NCBI GenBank assembly: GCA_913776255.1
Contig: CAJYLV010000009.1
Location: forward strand, 82,811-146,810
Direction of reading: 5' to 3'
DNA: 64,000 nt
Source: an uncultured Sphingomonas sp.
GTDB taxonomy: Bacteria; Pseudomonadota; Alphaproteobacteria; Sphingomonadales; Sphingomonadaceae
Shown: in pieces, positions 24,775-33,429 of the stretch
Layout of the letters: the number at the start of each line of letters is the position of its first letter
Numbering within the stretch: position 1 is the stretch's first letter
Position numbers and translations under genes: made by a program
The notes under the pieces: model-generated
What the model was told of the DNA's origin: nothing
Database searches by the model: none
The model's input: the letters and a program-made list of their open reading frames with translations, nothing else

Positions 24775-26483
24775 CCCGCCCGCTGCGGATTGGCGCGCCG
24801 GATGCGATCGGCGAGCACGGTCGCGAACGCCACCCAGGCGACGAACGGCACCGACAGCGCCGCGGCGGGTCGATCGACCTTCGCGGCGGTGACCGCCAGC
24901 GCCGCGCCGGAGGCCACCATCGCGCCCGAGGCGACCGTGCTCGCCTCCAGCCGCTTGCGGCGGAAGAACAATTCGGTCCAGCCGCCGATCATCGCGCTAT
25001 TGGCCAGCCACAGGCCGACCGCAGCATTGCGCGCCGCCCCCGACGGGCGCCGCAGCAGCCGGTATCCGCCGACCGCCAGCCCGGTCTCCAGCACCGGCCA
25101 CACCGCGCCGAACGCGGCATCGGGGGGCGTGAAGCCGGGCTTGTCGAGCCGGCGATACCAGCGCCGGATGCCCGGATGCGACCGGTCGGGCGCGTTGCGG
25201 CGACCAATCAACGCGCTCGCGCCCAGTGTCAGCGCGACCACGCCCAGCGCAGCGGGCGCGGACAGGCCCTGCGGACGCGCCGCCGGTCGCATCGCACCGT
25301 CGTACCGCGACAGGTCGGGGGTCGGATCGTCCCCGCCGCCCGACAGCGCGCCAGTGACCGCCATCACCGCCGGCCGGCTCGCCACCGCCAACGCCGCATG
25401 CAACGCACGGATGCCGAGCCGGCTGTGCGGGTTCGCCATCCGCGCCGCGAAGCCCGGGATCGCCTGCGCCTTCTCTACCATCGGCCGCAGCTGCCGGTCA
25501 TAGCCCTGGAACGCCGCGGCCAGATCGGCGGTGCGGATCAGCTCGCCCGCCAGCACGCGCGCGCCGGTCACCGCCAGCGTCGTGCCGACCCCGCCCATCG
25601 GCGTCACGCACCACGCGGCGTCGCCGCACAGCACCACCCGCCCCATCGACCAGCGCGGCATCCGCACCTGCCGCAGCACGTCGAAGTAGAAATCGTCGGT
25701 CGCCTCCATCGCCGCGAGCACGCGCGGCGCCTGCCAGCCGGCATCGGCGAACGTCTCGCGCAGCCACGCTTTCTGACGCGCGACGTCCCAGTCCTGCTCG
25801 CCCGCGGGCGGCCTCTGTACCGCCAGCATCGCGCGCGTCGTGCCGTGGCGATCGGGGCGCAGCGACACGCTGCGGCCACCGGTCGCATGATACCAGCGCC
25901 ACAGCCGATCGTCGTCGGCCCGCCGCGGGATCGTGAAATAGGCCATCGACAGGTTCATGAAGCGCGGCTGGTTTTCGCCGGGGAAGATCAGCGCGCGCGT
26001 CGCGGACCCGACGCCCTCGGCGACGATCACCGCATCGAACCGCTCGGTCGCGCCGCCCGCGAAGGTCACCGCCGCGCCGTCCGCCCGCTCCTCGATCGCG
26101 GTGACATGATCGCCGAAGCGGAAACGGGCATGATCGCGCGCGGCGTCGAACAGCAGCCGCGCGAGGTCGCCGCGCAGAATCTCCATCTCGGCGGTCGGAC
26201 CGTCCGGGCCGGTATCGGCGGTCAGGAACTGCGCCGCGATGCGCCCGTCCTCGTCGATCCACGCGGTGCCTTCCTCGCCGGTGCCCGCTGCCAGCGCGGC
26301 ATCCTCCAGCCCCATCGCGCGCAGCACCGTCCGCCCGACCCCGCGCACGTCGACATTCTGCCCGCCGTCGCGGAACGCCGGGGCGCGCTCGACGACCGTC
26401 ACGTCGAACCCTGCACGCCCCAGCCACCACGCACAGCAAATGCCGGCGACGCTGGCGCCGGTAATCAGGATGTTCCTCGCCAC
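24771..26483 (-). CDS. FAD-dependent monooxygenase fused to a C-terminal TspO/MBR domain
   Basis: About 570 residues from a GTG preceded by AAGAGGAG. Residues 1 to about 400 are a class A flavin monooxygenase: the Rossmann start ILITGASVAGICCAWWLGRA, then GVGRTVLRAMGL, and the FAD ribityl motif VVLCGDAAWCVTPMGGVG. Residues about 430-570 form a separate five-helix membrane domain with TspO hallmarks: RRWYRRLDKPGFTPPDAAFG, AVWPVLETG, GGWTELFFRRKRLEAS and PFVAWVAFATVLADRIRRAN. TspO proteins bind porphyrins and sterol-like ligands in membranes. The fusion is continuous with no stop or frame change. It suggests a membrane-tethered oxygenase acting on a TspO ligand (inference). It is co-translated with the DCC-family gene downstream. 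Confidence 0.88.
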   Translation of the reverse strand: MARNILITGASVAGICCAWWLGRAGFDVTVVERAPAFRDGGQNVDVRGVGRTVLRAMGLEDAALAAGTGEEGTAWIDEDGRIAAQFLTADTGPDGPTAEMEILRGDLARLLFDAARDHARFRFGDHVTAIEERADGAAVTFAGGATERFDAVIVAEGVGSATRALIFPGENQPRFMNLSMAYFTIPRRADDDRLWRWYHATGGRSVSLRPDRHGTTRAMLAVQRPPAGEQDWDVARQKAWLRETFADAGWQAPRVLAAMEATDDFYFDVLRQVRMPRWSMGRVVLCGDAAWCVTPMGGVGTTLAVTGARVLAGELIRTADLAAAFQGYDRQLRPMVEKAQAIPGFAARMANPHSRLGIRALHAALAVASRPAVMAVTGALSGGGDDPTPDLSRYDGAMRPAARPQGLSAPAALGVVALTLGASALIGRRNAPDRSHPGIRRWYRRLDKPGFTPPDAAFGAVWPVLETGLAVGGYRLLRRPSGAARNAAVGLWLANSAMIGGWTELFFRRKRLEASTVASGAMVASGAALAVTAAKVDRPAAALSVPFVAWVAFATVLADRIRRANPQRAG

Positions 26484-26547
26484 GCTGCCACGCTCCTCTT
26501 CGCGAGGCACAACGTCGCAGCGGACGAAAGTTACCGGACGCGGCGCA

Positions 26548-26982
26548 TCATTCCTGTAATGCCTGCATCGCGCCTCGCCAGTTCTCGGGAAGCGGGACCG
26601 GGCGATGTGTCGCGCGCGCGACGCAGACATGCGTGAACAACGCCTCCGCCGCGGCGTCCGCTGCGCCCGCGGCAAAGGCGCCGAGCCGGTAGGTGACGCT
26701 CGACGTCCCGAGCCGCGCGATCGCCAGACCGATCTCGACCGGCTCCGGATAGGAAAGTGGCCGCGCGTAGCGGCACCCGGTTTCCACCACCAGCGCGATC
26801 GGATCGCCCGTCGCGATGTCGAGCAACCCGGCGCCAATCAGCCAGTTGTTCACCGCGGTGTCGAACCAATGGTAATAGATGGCATTGTTGACGTGGCCGT
26901 AGGCGTCATTGTCGCTCCAGCGCGTGACGATCGGCTGCCACCAATGATAGGCGCTGCGGGGGCGCAGGGGGTCGCGGGCCAT
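26548..26982 (-). CDS. Acyl-CoA thioesterase (4HBT hot-dog family)
   Basis: A 144-residue hot-dog protein. The 4-hydroxybenzoyl-CoA thioesterase signature is present: IVTRWSDNDAYGHVNNAIYY, with the catalytic Asp, and HWFDTAVNNWLI. Then come the strand segments ALVVETGCRYARPLSYPEPV and EALFTHVCVARATHRPVPLP. It hydrolyses acyl-CoA or a related thioester; chain length cannot be inferred. Same strand as the FAD-TspO gene and 64 bases upstream, so co-transcription is possible. No membrane segment or signal. Confidence 0.85.
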   Translation of the reverse strand: MARDPLRPRSAYHWWQPIVTRWSDNDAYGHVNNAIYYHWFDTAVNNWLIGAGLLDIATGDPIALVVETGCRYARPLSYPEPVEIGLAIARLGTSSVTYRLGAFAAGAADAAAEALFTHVCVARATHRPVPLPENWRGAMQALQE

Positions 26983-27059
26983 GTCCTCTCCTTGCGCGGT
27001 GTCGTGTGCGTCGGCGTATCATGTCACGGAACGCCGCGCCGATCGACCCGCGCCGCGCG

Positions 27060-27878
27060 CTAATGCTTCATCTCGTTTTTGACCTGCGCATGGGCGAGCA
27101 GCGCGAACAGCCCGGTGCCACCGACGATGTTGCCGAGCAGCGCCGGCAGCACGAACCCGCCCAGCGCCCAGCCGGCGCTCGCCTGCCCCGCCCACACCAG
27201 CAGGAACGCCTCCGACGCCCCCGCGACGACGTGCGCGAACCCGCCGAGCGAGATCGCGTAGGTGACCGCGAAGACGATCCAGAAGTCGCCGCTGTTCACC
27301 GCCGAGCGGATCCACGCAATCGACGCGATCAGGAACCCGGCGGGGATCGCCTGCATCAGCGTGTCGAGCCGCCCCCGCTCCAGCAGCTTTTCCGAGACGG
27401 TCACCATCCCGGCCAGCGTGTCCGCCGGCTGGAGATGCGCATGGACCGCGAGCGCGGTCGCAATCAGCGCGCCGAGCATGTTGGCGACGAAGATCACGCT
27501 CCACAACCGCAGCAGCGCCAGCAGGTTGCGTGCGGTCGGCGCGCGCACCACCGGCAGCACCGCCACCGCGGTATGTTCGGTGAACAGCTGCAGCCGGCCG
27601 AGGATCACGATCAGGAACCCGGCCGGATAGCCGAGCGCGACCACCGCCTCCGCCCAGTCCGCAGCCGGCAGGTAATGCCGCAGCGCGCCGCTGACCCACA
27701 AGGAGGCCATGATCGCGATCCCGGCCGCGAAGCCGGACCAGAACAGCGATGCGACCGGGCGCGCCAGTTCGTCCTCGCCCTGTTCGGCGACCGCGGCATG
27801 GACGACGCGCGCCGCGGGGGCACTGCGCTCCTCGGCTTCCGCCTGCTCTTCACCCTGTTCGTCGTGCCGATCGGACAT
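27060..27878 (-). CDS. Formate/nitrite-type channel (FNT family, YfdC-like)
   Basis: A 272-residue inner-membrane protein with about 40 charged N-terminal residues (EEQAEAEERSAP) and six helices. The FNT fold is seen in SLFWSGFAAGIAIMAS, GYPAGFLIVILGRLQLFTEH (the half-helix loop), LWSVIFVANMLGALIATALA, GFLIASIAWIRSAV, SLGGFAHVVAGASEAFLLVW, and the NIVGGTGLFALLAHAQV end. The YfdC branch lacks firm substrate assignment; small monovalent anions are likely. The Met at MSDRHDEQ (27878) is preferred over a frame that begins further upstream. Single gene. Confidence 0.88.
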   Translation of the reverse strand: MSDRHDEQGEEQAEAEERSAPAARVVHAAVAEQGEDELARPVASLFWSGFAAGIAIMASLWVSGALRHYLPAADWAEAVVALGYPAGFLIVILGRLQLFTEHTAVAVLPVVRAPTARNLLALLRLWSVIFVANMLGALIATALAVHAHLQPADTLAGMVTVSEKLLERGRLDTLMQAIPAGFLIASIAWIRSAVNSGDFWIVFAVTYAISLGGFAHVVAGASEAFLLVWAGQASAGWALGGFVLPALLGNIVGGTGLFALLAHAQVKNEMKH

Positions 27879-28230
27879 CCCAGCCTCCACCGCCGCCAAC
27901 GTTCGGCCGGCGCGGATCGCTCAACACCTCGCCGATGATTTTACCCGGCGGTGTCGGCGGTCACGACGCGCACACCCTCGTCCGTCATCCCGGACTTGAT
28001 CCGGGATCCCGCTTTTACCGGCCGATGGTCGGAACAAGAAGAAGCGGGGTCCCGGATCAGTTCCGGGACGACGATGAAGAGAAACGATACGGTCAATCGG
28101 TCGGCCGAGCGGGCACAATCGCCCGAACGTCACTCGATCCCAAGCGCAAAGGCCGTCGCCTCCCTCGCTCGCCGCTTGACCGCGCCGCCGCCATCGGCAT
28201 CGTGCGCCGACACGATTTCGCGAGGCATCA
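27879..28230. other. Gene-free interval with repeat A3
   Basis: A 352-base divergent interval between the FNT and NIPSNAP genes. It holds repeat A3 (27983-28073) and otherwise nothing I can support as coding. Promoters for both flanking genes are expected here, but I see no clear -35/-10 pair. Confidence 0.5.
27983..28073. repeat. Palindromic repeat family A, full copy (A3)
   Basis: Begins CGTCATCCCGGACTTGATCC and ends with the inverted CAGTTCCGGGACGACG arm. Inner arms GATCCCGCTT and AAGCGGGGTCCC complete the nested palindrome. It is the only family A copy located between divergent genes. Confidence 0.8.
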
Positions 28231-29034
28231 ATGACTTACCCGATCGATCGACGCGCCGTGCTGGCGGGTGCCACCGCGGGCGGCATGGCCCTCGCCACCA
28301 CCGGCACGCAGGCGCAGCCACGCGGCACCACGCCCGCGCCGGAAATCTACGAGCTGCGCACCTATCATCTCGTCAACGGCCCGATGCGCGCGCGGCTCGA
28401 CGCCTATCTGCGCGACGCCTTCATCCCGGCGGCGCGGCGCGCGGGCTGCGGACCGATCGGCGTTTTCACCGTCAGCATCGGCCCGGCCAGCCCGAGCGTG
28501 CTGGTGCTGGTCCCGCACGCGACGCTCGCCGACTTCGCGGCGCTGTCCGCGCGGCTCGCCGCCGACCGCCAGCATGCGCAGGCCGGTGCGCCGTTCCTCG
28601 ACGCGACGCCGGCCGCGCCGGGCTTCGCGTCGCTCGACGTCAAGCTGATGCGCGCCTTCCCGCACCTGCCGCGGATCGAGGTGCCGGCCACCGGGGCCGA
28701 CCGGCTCTTCGAGCTACGGACCTATCACAGCCCGAGCGAGCGGACGGGCGCGACCAAGATCGCGATGTTCGACACCGGGGGCGAGATCGAGATCTTCCGC
28801 CGCACCGGGCTGACCCCGGTGTTCTTCGCACAGGATCTCACCGGCGAGCGGCTGCCCAGCCTGACCTATATGCTCACCTTCCCCGATCTGGCGACGCGCG
28901 AACGCAACTGGCGGACGTTCGGGTCGGACCCGGCGTGGAAGCGGCTGATCGCCATGCCCGGGCTGACCGATCCCGAGATCACCACCGGGATCGACAACCG
29001 CATCCTCGGCCCGACCGCCTATTCGCAGGTCTGA
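28231..29034 (+). CDS. NIPSNAP family protein with Tat-type leader
   Basis: A 267-residue protein. The N-terminus IDRRAVLAGATAGGMALATT has a twin-arginine-like leader, so it is probably periplasmic. Two ferredoxin-like NIPSNAP halves follow: PEIYELRTYHLVNGPMRARL near residue 36 and RLFELRTYHSPSERTGATKI near residue 165. The second half ends with LTYMLTFPDLATRERNWRTF. NIPSNAP proteins are dimeric alpha-beta barrel proteins without a general assigned reaction. Single gene, terminated by repeat A4. Confidence 0.88.
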   Translation: MTYPIDRRAVLAGATAGGMALATTGTQAQPRGTTPAPEIYELRTYHLVNGPMRARLDAYLRDAFIPAARRAGCGPIGVFTVSIGPASPSVLVLVPHATLADFAALSARLAADRQHAQAGAPFLDATPAAPGFASLDVKLMRAFPHLPRIEVPATGADRLFELRTYHSPSERTGATKIAMFDTGGEIEIFRRTGLTPVFFAQDLTGERLPSLTYMLTFPDLATRERNWRTFGSDPAWKRLIAMPGLTDPEITTGIDNRILGPTAYSQV

Positions 29035-29066
29035 CAGGCGGCCGGGGAGGACCGGACCCGTTAGAT

Positions 29067-29156
29067 CGTCGCCCCGGACTTGATCCGGGGTCCCGCTTCT
29101 TCCTGTCGATCGCCGCACAGAAAGAAGCGGGATCCCGGATCAGGTCCGGGATGACG
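29067..29156. repeat. Palindromic repeat family A, full copy (A4)
   Basis: Begins CGTCGCCCCGGACTTGATCC and ends GGTCCGGGATGACG, with the inner arms GTCCCGCTTCTTCC and GAAAGAAGCGGGATCCC. Lies between the NIPSNAP gene and the oppositely oriented small frame at 29166-29312. Confidence 0.8.
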
Positions 29157-29165
29157 GGAGGAGGT

Positions 29166-29312
29166 TCACCCGCGTCCCGGGGCCAGACGCTGCGCCATCG
29201 CGCGCTCGACCGGGGTAAGGCCGGCGAGCGGATCGTCGTTGATGCGGCGCTTGGGAGTCGAAGCCGGCTTGGCAGTACCGAACAGGCTCAGGGTCGTGCG
29301 GGTCATGTTCAT
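29166..29312 (-). CDS. Small hypothetical protein (48 residues)
   Basis: A short frame beginning MNMTRTTLSLFGTAKPAS and ending VERAMAQRLAPGRG. It is basic and soluble, with no signal or membrane helix. It looks protein-like (MTRTTLSLFG start, a polar linker, then the amphipathic helix DDPLAGLTPVERAMAQRL) and fills the space between repeat A4 and the ppk2 promoter. Nothing in the sequence gives a function. It may be spurious. Confidence 0.4.
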   Translation of the reverse strand: MNMTRTTLSLFGTAKPASTPKRRINDDPLAGLTPVERAMAQRLAPGRG

Positions 29313-29404
29313 CCTTTTGGGCGATCGGCGCGCCATGCGCCGGGCATGGCAGGAACCGGAATGTTCGGGCTTGGTTCCACGCCCACACGCACAGGGAGCC
29401 GGTG

Positions 29405-30163
29405 ATGGACAAGGACCGCTACGCACACGCGCTGGAGAAGGCGCAACTCGCGCTGGTCGAGGCGCAGCTCGCCGCGGTGCAGGCGGGCGAGCGCGTGGTG
29501 ATCGTGCTGGAAGGTCGCGACAGCGCCGGCAAGGACGGGACGATCAAGCGGATCGTCGAGCATCTCTCGGTGCGCTACACCCGCGTCGTCGCGCTGCCCA
29601 AGCCATCCGACCGCGAGCGCACGCAATGGTATTTTCAGCGCTATGTCGCGCACCTGCCCGCCGCGGGCGAGATCGTGATCTTCAACCGCTCGTGGTACAA
29701 TCGCGCCGGGGTCGAGGTGGTAATGGGCTTCTCGACCGCGGCCGAACAGGCCGAGTTCCTGCGCGATGCCCCCGATTTCGAGCGGATGCTGGTCGAAAGC
29801 GGCATCCGGCTGGTCAAGCTGTGGCTCGACATCGACAAGGACGAGCAGGAGGAACGGCTGAAGGCGCGCCGCACCGATCCGCTGAAACAGCTCAAGGTGT
29901 CGGACATGGACAAGGTCGCGCAGGCCAAGTGGGACGATTATTCCGCCGCGCGCGACACGATGCTGGTGCGCACCCATACCCCGCTCGCGCCCTGGTATTG
30001 CGTGCACGCCGACCACAAGAAGCCGGCGCGGATCGCGGTGCTGCGGCATCTCGTCCACCAGATCGCCCCGGCGCGGATCGCGCAGGAGGTGCCGGTCGCC
30101 GATCCGGCGGTGCTGTTCACGTTCGAGCGCGCCGCGCTGGAGGACGGACGGCTGGCGCGCTGA
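29405..30163 (+). CDS. ppk2: Polyphosphate kinase 2
   Basis: A 252-residue PPK2-type kinase that transfers phosphate between polyphosphate and nucleoside di- or monophosphates. P-loop features are VIVLEGRDSAGKDGTIKRI (Walker A) and the lid/Walker B region EIVIFNRSWYNRAGVEVVMG. The family motifs YFQRYVAHLPAAGE and WLDIDKDEQEERLKARRTDP are present, and DEQEERL is typical of the one-domain class. The ATG at 29405 is preferred to the overlapping GTG at 29402. Roles in energy storage and nucleotide recharge are known for the family. The next gene follows after 26 bases. Confidence 0.93.
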   Translation: MDKDRYAHALEKAQLALVEAQLAAVQAGERVVIVLEGRDSAGKDGTIKRIVEHLSVRYTRVVALPKPSDRERTQWYFQRYVAHLPAAGEIVIFNRSWYNRAGVEVVMGFSTAAEQAEFLRDAPDFERMLVESGIRLVKLWLDIDKDEQEERLKARRTDPLKQLKVSDMDKVAQAKWDDYSAARDTMLVRTHTPLAPWYCVHADHKKPARIAVLRHLVHQIAPARIAQEVPVADPAVLFTFERAALEDGRLAR

Positions 30164-30189
30164 TCGGATCGGCGGTAATTCCCGCGCGC

Positions 30190-30540
30190 ATGGGCATCCT
30201 GTGCGTTCTCGGACTTCATCGCTGGACCGGCCGGTCGACCGCGCGTGCCGGCACCACCGTCTATCGCTGCGCGGCGTGCGGCGCGCGCCAGGTGCTCCAT
30301 GACCACCGCACCCGGCGGCGCAAGCGCAGCTGGGCGGCGGTCGCGCTGGTGTTGTCCGGCGCGATCTGGTTCGTCGGCTACAATCTGGTCTTCCACGGCC
30401 GCACCCGCGTCCTCCACACCGCCTCCGCCGCGGCGCGCAAGGCGGAGGTCGTCGCCGGCCGCGGCCGCGCCGCGATCCACCGCGCGCAGGGCGACAGCGG
30501 CGCCTATATCGACGGCGACGACGGCGGAGAGCCGCAATAG
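30190..30540 (+). CDS. Small membrane protein with CxxC knuckle
   Basis: A 116-residue protein. The N-terminus MGILCVLGLHRWTGR and the YRCAACGARQVLHDH stretch hold a CxxC pair that could form a small zinc knuckle with the nearby His residues. One membrane helix follows (WAAVALVLSGAIWFVGYNLV) and then a basic and acidic tail ending DGDDGGEPQ. No family function that I can name. It lies 26 bases after ppk2 on the same strand, so co-transcription is likely, and it terminates near repeat A5. Confidence 0.6.
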   Translation: MGILCVLGLHRWTGRSTARAGTTVYRCAACGARQVLHDHRTRRRKRSWAAVALVLSGAIWFVGYNLVFHGRTRVLHTASAAARKAEVVAGRGRAAIHRAQGDSGAYIDGDDGGEPQ

Positions 30541-30603
30541 GCCGGATCGACCGTCGGTCTTTCCGGGCAGGTAATCGTCATCACCTGTCCCACTTCCCTC
30601 GTT

Positions 30604-30684
30604 CGTCGCCCCGGACTTGATCCGGGGCCCCGCTTTTTGCGTCCCCGGCAGGAAGCGGGATCCCGGATCAGCTCCGGGATGACG
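30604..30684. repeat. Palindromic repeat family A, full copy (A5)
   Basis: Begins CGTCGCCCCGGACTTGATCC and ends CAGCTCCGGGATGACG, with inner arms GGGCCCCGCTTT and GGAAGCGGGATCCC. Lies between the convergent small membrane protein gene and actP. Confidence 0.8.
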
Positions 30685-30708
30685 GAGCTTCGATAAATAT
30701 CCCTCCCT

Positions 30709-32412
30709 TCAATGCGACGCCGCCGCCGCCGCACCGATCCCTGTCTCGGCGCGGACGTGCTGCGCCAGATACCCGCCGCGATCGACTGCGGCCCGCCCGC
30801 TGCGATCGAGCAGCGACACCAGCCAGATCGTCACGAACGCCGCCGGCATCGAGAAGATCGCCGGTGACGAATAAGGGAAGATCGCGGCGGGATAGCCGAG
30901 GATCTTCTCCCACACCGCCGGCGACAGCACCGTCAGCACCACCGCCAGCACCAGCCCGAGCGTCCCGCCCGCGACCACGCCGCGCGTCGTGCAGCCCTTC
31001 CAAAACAGCGACAGCAGCAGCACCGGGAAATTGCCCGACGCCGCCACCGCAAACGCGAGGCTGACCATGAATGCGACGTTCTGCTTCTCGAAGATGATGC
31101 CGAGCAGGATCGCGACCACCGCCAGCACCAGCACAGTGCGCCGCGACACGCGCAGCTCGGCAGCGGGATCGGCCCGCCCCTTGCGCAGCACCGTCGCATA
31201 CAGGTCGTGGCTGACCGCCGACGCACCGGACAGCGTCAACCCGGCGACCACCGCGAGGATCGTCGCGAACGCCACTGCCGAGATGAAGCCGAGGAACAAA
31301 TTGCCGCCGACCGCATGCGCGAGATGGATCGCCGCCATGTTGCCGCCGCCGAGCAGCGCGCCGGCCGGATCGAGATAGCGCGACGCGGTCGCGACCAGCA
31401 CGATCGCGCCGAAGCCGATGATGAAGGTCAGCAGGTAGAAATAGCCGATCCACCCCGTCGCCCACAGCACCGACTTCCGCGCCGCCTGCGCATCGGGCAC
31501 CGTGAAGAAGCGCATCAGGATGTGCGGCAGCCCGGCGGTCCCGAACATCAGCGCGAGCCCGAACGACACCGCCGACACCGGGTCCTTGATGAAATTGCCC
31601 GGCCCCATGATCGAGCGGCCCTTGGCAGCCGCTTCCGCCGGATCGGCGCCGGCCGCGGCGGCGAGCCCGCTCTTGACCGCCACCGCGCGCGCGAACAGCG
31701 CCTCGAACGAGAAGCCGAACTGCCACAGCACCGCCGCCGCCATGAACGTCGCGCTCCCCAGCAGCAGCACCGCCTTGACGATCTGCACCCAGGTGGTCGC
31801 GGTCATGCCCCCGAACAGCACGTACAGCGTCATCAGCACGCCGACGATCACCACCGCATATTCGTAGCGCAGCCCGAACAGCAATTTGATGAGCTGTCCC
31901 GCGCCCACCATCTGCGCGATCAGGTAGAAAAGGACCACCGTCAGCGTGCTGATCGCGGCGAAACTGCGCACCGGGGTCTGCGCGAAGCGGAAACTGGCGA
32001 CATCCGCGAACGTGTACCGGCCCAGATTGCGCAACCGTTCGGCCATCAGAAACAGGATGATCGGCCAGCCGACGAGAAATCCGATCGAATAGATCAGCCC
32101 GTCATAGCCGTCGGCGAAGATCTGCGCCGAGATGCCAAGGAACGACGCCGCCGACATGAAGTCGCCCGCGATCGCCAACCCGTTCTGAAACCCGGTGATT
32201 CCACCGCCGGCGGTGTAGAAGTCGCCGACCGTCCGCGTCCGCCGCGCCGCCCAGCGCGTGATGCCGAGCGTCAGCAGCGCGAACGCCGCGAACATCAGGA
32301 TCGCGGTCCAGTTGGTCGCCTGCTGCACCGCCTCCCCCGCCAGCGCATCGGCAAAGGCCGGCGCGGGCGTCAGCATCGCGCCGAGCGCGAGCGCGGTCGC
32401 ACGGCGCCTCAC
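30709..32412 (-). CDS. actP: Cation/acetate symporter
   Basis: A 567-residue sodium:solute symporter. A cleavable signal ([20 protein letters not shown]) precedes about 13 helices, as in ActP. Conserved segments are [80 protein letters not shown] and [20 protein letters not shown]. These are ActP hallmarks. It takes up acetate and other short monocarboxylates. A DUF485 gene lies immediately upstream with an ATGA overlap, the normal yjcH-actP order. It ends at repeat A5. Confidence 0.95.
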   Translation of the reverse strand: MRRRATALALGAMLTPAPAFADALAGEAVQQATNWTAILMFAAFALLTLGITRWAARRTRTVGDFYTAGGGITGFQNGLAIAGDFMSAASFLGISAQIFADGYDGLIYSIGFLVGWPIILFLMAERLRNLGRYTFADVASFRFAQTPVRSFAAISTLTVVLFYLIAQMVGAGQLIKLLFGLRYEYAVVIVGVLMTLYVLFGGMTATTWVQIVKAVLLLGSATFMAAAVLWQFGFSFEALFARAVAVKSGLAAAAGADPAEAAAKGRSIMGPGNFIKDPVSAVSFGLALMFGTAGLPHILMRFFTVPDAQAARKSVLWATGWIGYFYLLTFIIGFGAIVLVATASRYLDPAGALLGGGNMAAIHLAHAVGGNLFLGFISAVAFATILAVVAGLTLSGASAVSHDLYATVLRKGRADPAAELRVSRRTVLVLAVVAILLGIIFEKQNVAFMVSLAFAVAASGNFPVLLLSLFWKGCTTRGVVAGGTLGLVLAVVLTVLSPAVWEKILGYPAAIFPYSSPAIFSMPAAFVTIWLVSLLDRSGRAAVDRGGYLAQHVRAETGIGAAAAASH

Positions 32413-32717
32413 GCGTCATGCTCCACGCGCAGCGCGTCGACCAGCTGATCGAACCCACGCGCCGCCCGGCACACGTAGATGCCGGTCAGCACGATCGCGA
32501 GCACGATCACCACAAAGCCGGCGACGATCCCGATCGAGGTGACGCCGGCGCCGATCGGCCGCGCCAACAACGCCTTGTCGAACGCGATCAGCAGGATGAA
32601 GCTGAGATAGGCGACCAGCATCACCGCGGTCAGTGCCCAAGTGAAGCGTCCGCGCCGCCGCACCAGTTCCCGAAACCGTGAATCCGCCGCCACGCGCGCC
32701 GCTTCCGCGTCGTCCAT
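32409..32717 (-). CDS. DUF485 membrane protein (YjcH-like)
   Basis: A 102-residue inner-membrane protein with two helices ([20 protein letters not shown] and [20 protein letters not shown]). The DUF485 features are [13 protein letters not shown] before helix 1 and [10 protein letters not shown] between the helices. Such proteins are the standard partner of ActP-type symporters, encoded just upstream and translated together with them. No enzymatic motif; probably an accessory subunit. The stop codon overlaps the actP start. Confidence 0.9.
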   Translation of the reverse strand: MDDAEAARVAADSRFRELVRRRGRFTWALTAVMLVAYLSFILLIAFDKALLARPIGAGVTSIGIVAGFVVIVLAIVLTGIYVCRAARGFDQLVDALRVEHDA

Positions 32718-32794
32718 CCGCCCCTCCCCTTGTTGCCGCTACCATGCAGCAATGCGGGCGGGGCGCAAGGGCGACGCGAGGGACCCACGTGATC

Positions 32795-33376
32795 TCAGGC
32801 GCGGGCGGTCGTTCGCGATGCGACAGGTCGCCGCCGCAAGTGCGCCCCGACGACGCCGAACCCGGCGATCATCATTGCCCAGGTCGCCGGCTCTGGCACG
32901 GCGCCGCTCGCCGGATCGGCGGACGTGATCGTGAACGTCCCGCTCCAGAAGCCGTGCGGCGTGGCTTCCGCATTGTAGGTATCAAGCAGTTCGAGACGGA
33001 GCAGGCCATCTTCGTTGAGCGAGAAGTCCATCCCCATTGCGATCAGGTCGGCGATTCCGTCGAAGCGTTGCTTCCCGTCCCCTTCGGTATGTTCGGCCGG
33101 GGTGTACCGCGCCCAGTAGAAGTCGCTGTCCCCGAACCATGCTTGCTGGTCCGAGAGCCAGCTCGGCTCGGTTGCCTCGACCGTCACCGAATAGGCGATC
33201 GCGGTGATGTGAGCGAAGGCGCCGATATCCTCCAGGATGAGGGTGTTGCCGTCGGCACCGCGCCCGCCGTACGCCGGCGCGCGATCGAGCGGAATGACGG
33301 TGGTGGCGGCGTGTGCCGACAGCGGGGCCAGCACGAGCGCCAAGGTGGCCGCGGCGGTTTTGAGGAAGGATGCCAT
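32795..33376 (-). CDS. PEPxxWA-CTERM sorting domain protein
   Basis: A 193-residue exported protein with a signal peptide (FLKTAAATLALVLAPLSAHA). Its main part is beta-rich with no domain I recognise. The C-terminus is a sorting signal: VPEPATWAMMIAGFGVVGAH followed by LRRRP, i.e. the PEP-x-x-WA motif, a hydrophobic helix and an Arg cluster. Exosortase-type processing usually removes this tail and anchors or exports the protein. The start at 33376 is chosen because it gives the signal peptide. It follows the metallopeptidase gene on the same strand at 53 bases. Confidence 0.88.
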   Translation of the reverse strand: MASFLKTAAATLALVLAPLSAHAATTVIPLDRAPAYGGRGADGNTLILEDIGAFAHITAIAYSVTVEATEPSWLSDQQAWFGDSDFYWARYTPAEHTEGDGKQRFDGIADLIAMGMDFSLNEDGLLRLELLDTYNAEATPHGFWSGTFTITSADPASGAVPEPATWAMMIAGFGVVGAHLRRRPVASRTTARA

Positions 33377-33429
33377 GCCGAAAAATCCCTGATTAGCTGT
33401 TGCGTCGATGGCGTGTGCGGGCGCGCGCC

